Shown here: in pieces, positions 25,184 through 25,854 of the stretch
Layout: each line of letters begins with the position of its first letter
How positions within the stretch are numbered: the first letter of the stretch is position 1
DNA from: a virus
DNA length: 25,854 nucleotides
IMG/VR virus record: IMGVR_UViG_3300032285_001566
Location: 1-25,854 of that record
Reading direction: 5' to 3' (one strand)
Notes under the pieces: model-generated
The model's input: only the letters and a program-made list of their open reading frames with translations
What the model was told of the DNA's origin: nothing
Databases searched by the model: none
Translations under genes and position numbers: made by a program

Positions 25184-25854
25184 TTATGATGTTATTCCGT
25201 AGTAATTTCTTAACCAGGTCTCAAGAGCTAGGTAATCTCCAAGAGTTGTTTCTCCAGAACAAATAATTAAACATACTGTTTGGAAATCACTCTTCTCTGT
25301 GCTATATTTATTAATTGCTAAAGTGGCTGGATATGTTGTAATACCCGATCCTGTTCCTCGAGTGACTCCATTTGTTCTTCCCAAATTTAATTGATCTGTA
25401 GTAAGAAACCAATTTGTGCCATAATAATCAGTAACTCCATCTGAACCAGTTAATAAACTGCCATGTTTAAATTGACCTGCTGCGCCATTAATATGCCCCG
25501 ACGCCCAATCTTGACCGCCAGTTGTTGAATAAATTCTTTGTTTGTTTGAACCCGAATATCTTGTTACATGGAATATAGTATACGTGTTTGATACAAGTCC
25601 CGTAGGCCAGGTAATACTACTTGATGTAGAGCCACTTATTGCCGATACAAGATTTGTATTTGCACCATTCCCGCCAGAAAGTGATACTAATGAACAATTG
25701 ACTGTGGTTGCTGAAATAGATGTGTTGCCTAATCTATCATACCAAACTTGACGACGGTCATCAAATGATTGTTCGTCATACCAAGCAACTATGTTTGCTA
25801 AATCTCTCGGAGAATTTGGCCAAGTAATTGTGGTCACATCAGCAACATTTGCGG
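25184..25854 (-). CDS. C-terminal part of a lectin-like tail or fibre protein (5' end outside window)
   Basis: At least 223 aa. A GTG at 25837 is possible as start, but the frame stays open to the window edge (…ANVADVTTITWP), so the gene is probably longer. The visible part has a LamG/concanavalin pattern: VAWYDEQSFDDRRQVWYDRLG, YTIFHVTRYSGS, GTNWFLTTDQLNLGR, ending GDYLALETWLRNYYGITS. The end resembles that of domain 3 in the 681-aa adhesin. A structural receptor-binding role is likely. Confidence 0.75.
   Translation of the reverse strand, partial: ANVADVTTITWPNSPRDLANIVAWYDEQSFDDRRQVWYDRLGNTSISATTVNCSLVSLSGGNGANTNLVSAISGSTSSSITWPTGLVSNTYTIFHVTRYSGSNKQRIYSTTGGQDWASGHINGAAGQFKHGSLLTGSDGVTDYYGTNWFLTTDQLNLGRTNGVTRGTGSGITTYPATLAINKYSTEKSDFQTVCLIICSGETTLGDYLALETWLRNYYGITS

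Noticed and set aside
1-25854. tRNA genes, CRISPR arrays, insertion sequences, integrase or attachment sites
   Set aside because: I saw no cloverleaf-like sequence with a T-loop, no regularly spaced direct repeats, no transposase or integrase motif and no long terminal inverted repeats; a tRNAscan-SE run would settle the tRNA question.

Overview
This window is part of a large tailed-phage genome, most likely a T4-like (Tevenvirinae-type) myovirus of a Gram-negative host. It carries a class Ia ribonucleotide reductase (nrdA, nrdB), ThyX, dCMP deaminase, a MazG-like pyrophosphohydrolase, a thioredoxin and a gp61-like primase. TATAAATA sequences of the T4 late-promoter type precede two homing endonuclease genes, nrdB carries a group I intron, and there is a spanin-like gene pair. 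Gene packing is extreme: ATGA and TAATG overlaps are common and there are almost no gaps. The DNA is AT-rich. The host cannot be named from this sequence. The spanin-like pair implies an outer membrane, and the near-consensus -35/-10 promoters imply a sigma70-type host polymerase.

Layout. (1) 1-6122, leftward: about 24 very small accessory genes in five transcription units. Each unit starts from a near-identical cassette made of a hairpin, a TGCTTGACA -35 box, a 17-nt spacer ending in TGC, a TATAAT -10 box and, in most, a conserved leader. At least seven of these genes are under 60 codons. (2) 6094-6205: a divergent switch point with a leftward and a rightward copy of the same promoter. (3) 6205-10664, rightward: a GIY-YIG nuclease gene with an apparently leaderless start, then a second promoter driving about 15 tightly coupled small genes that end in a 5'(3')-deoxyribonucleotidase-like HAD enzyme. 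(4) 10618-14891, leftward: a late-type block with a GIY-YIG endonuclease, a tiny membrane protein, a class I glutamine-amidotransferase-fold enzyme, and two LamG/concanavalin-like virion adhesins of 681 and 243 aa. (5) 14916-23536, leftward: DNA precursor and replication genes (primase, thyX, mazG-like, spanin-like pair, nrdA, thioredoxin, GIY-YIG endonuclease, intron-split nrdB, zinc-ribbon protein, dCMP deaminase, cytidylyltransferase-like protein, two more zinc-finger proteins). (6) 23586-25854, leftward: membrane or structural proteins and the end of a further lectin-like tail protein.

The main points are these. nrdB is split by a 225-nt ORF-less group I intron whose P1, P7 and P10 pairings can be read directly; an ORF caller alone would report a truncated gene. 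A free-standing GIY-YIG endonuclease with its own late-type promoter and strong ribosome binding site sits directly upstream of exon 1, a layout suggestive of collaborative homing. The repeated promoter/stem-loop cassettes resemble the PeSL mobile regulatory cassettes described for T4-type phages.
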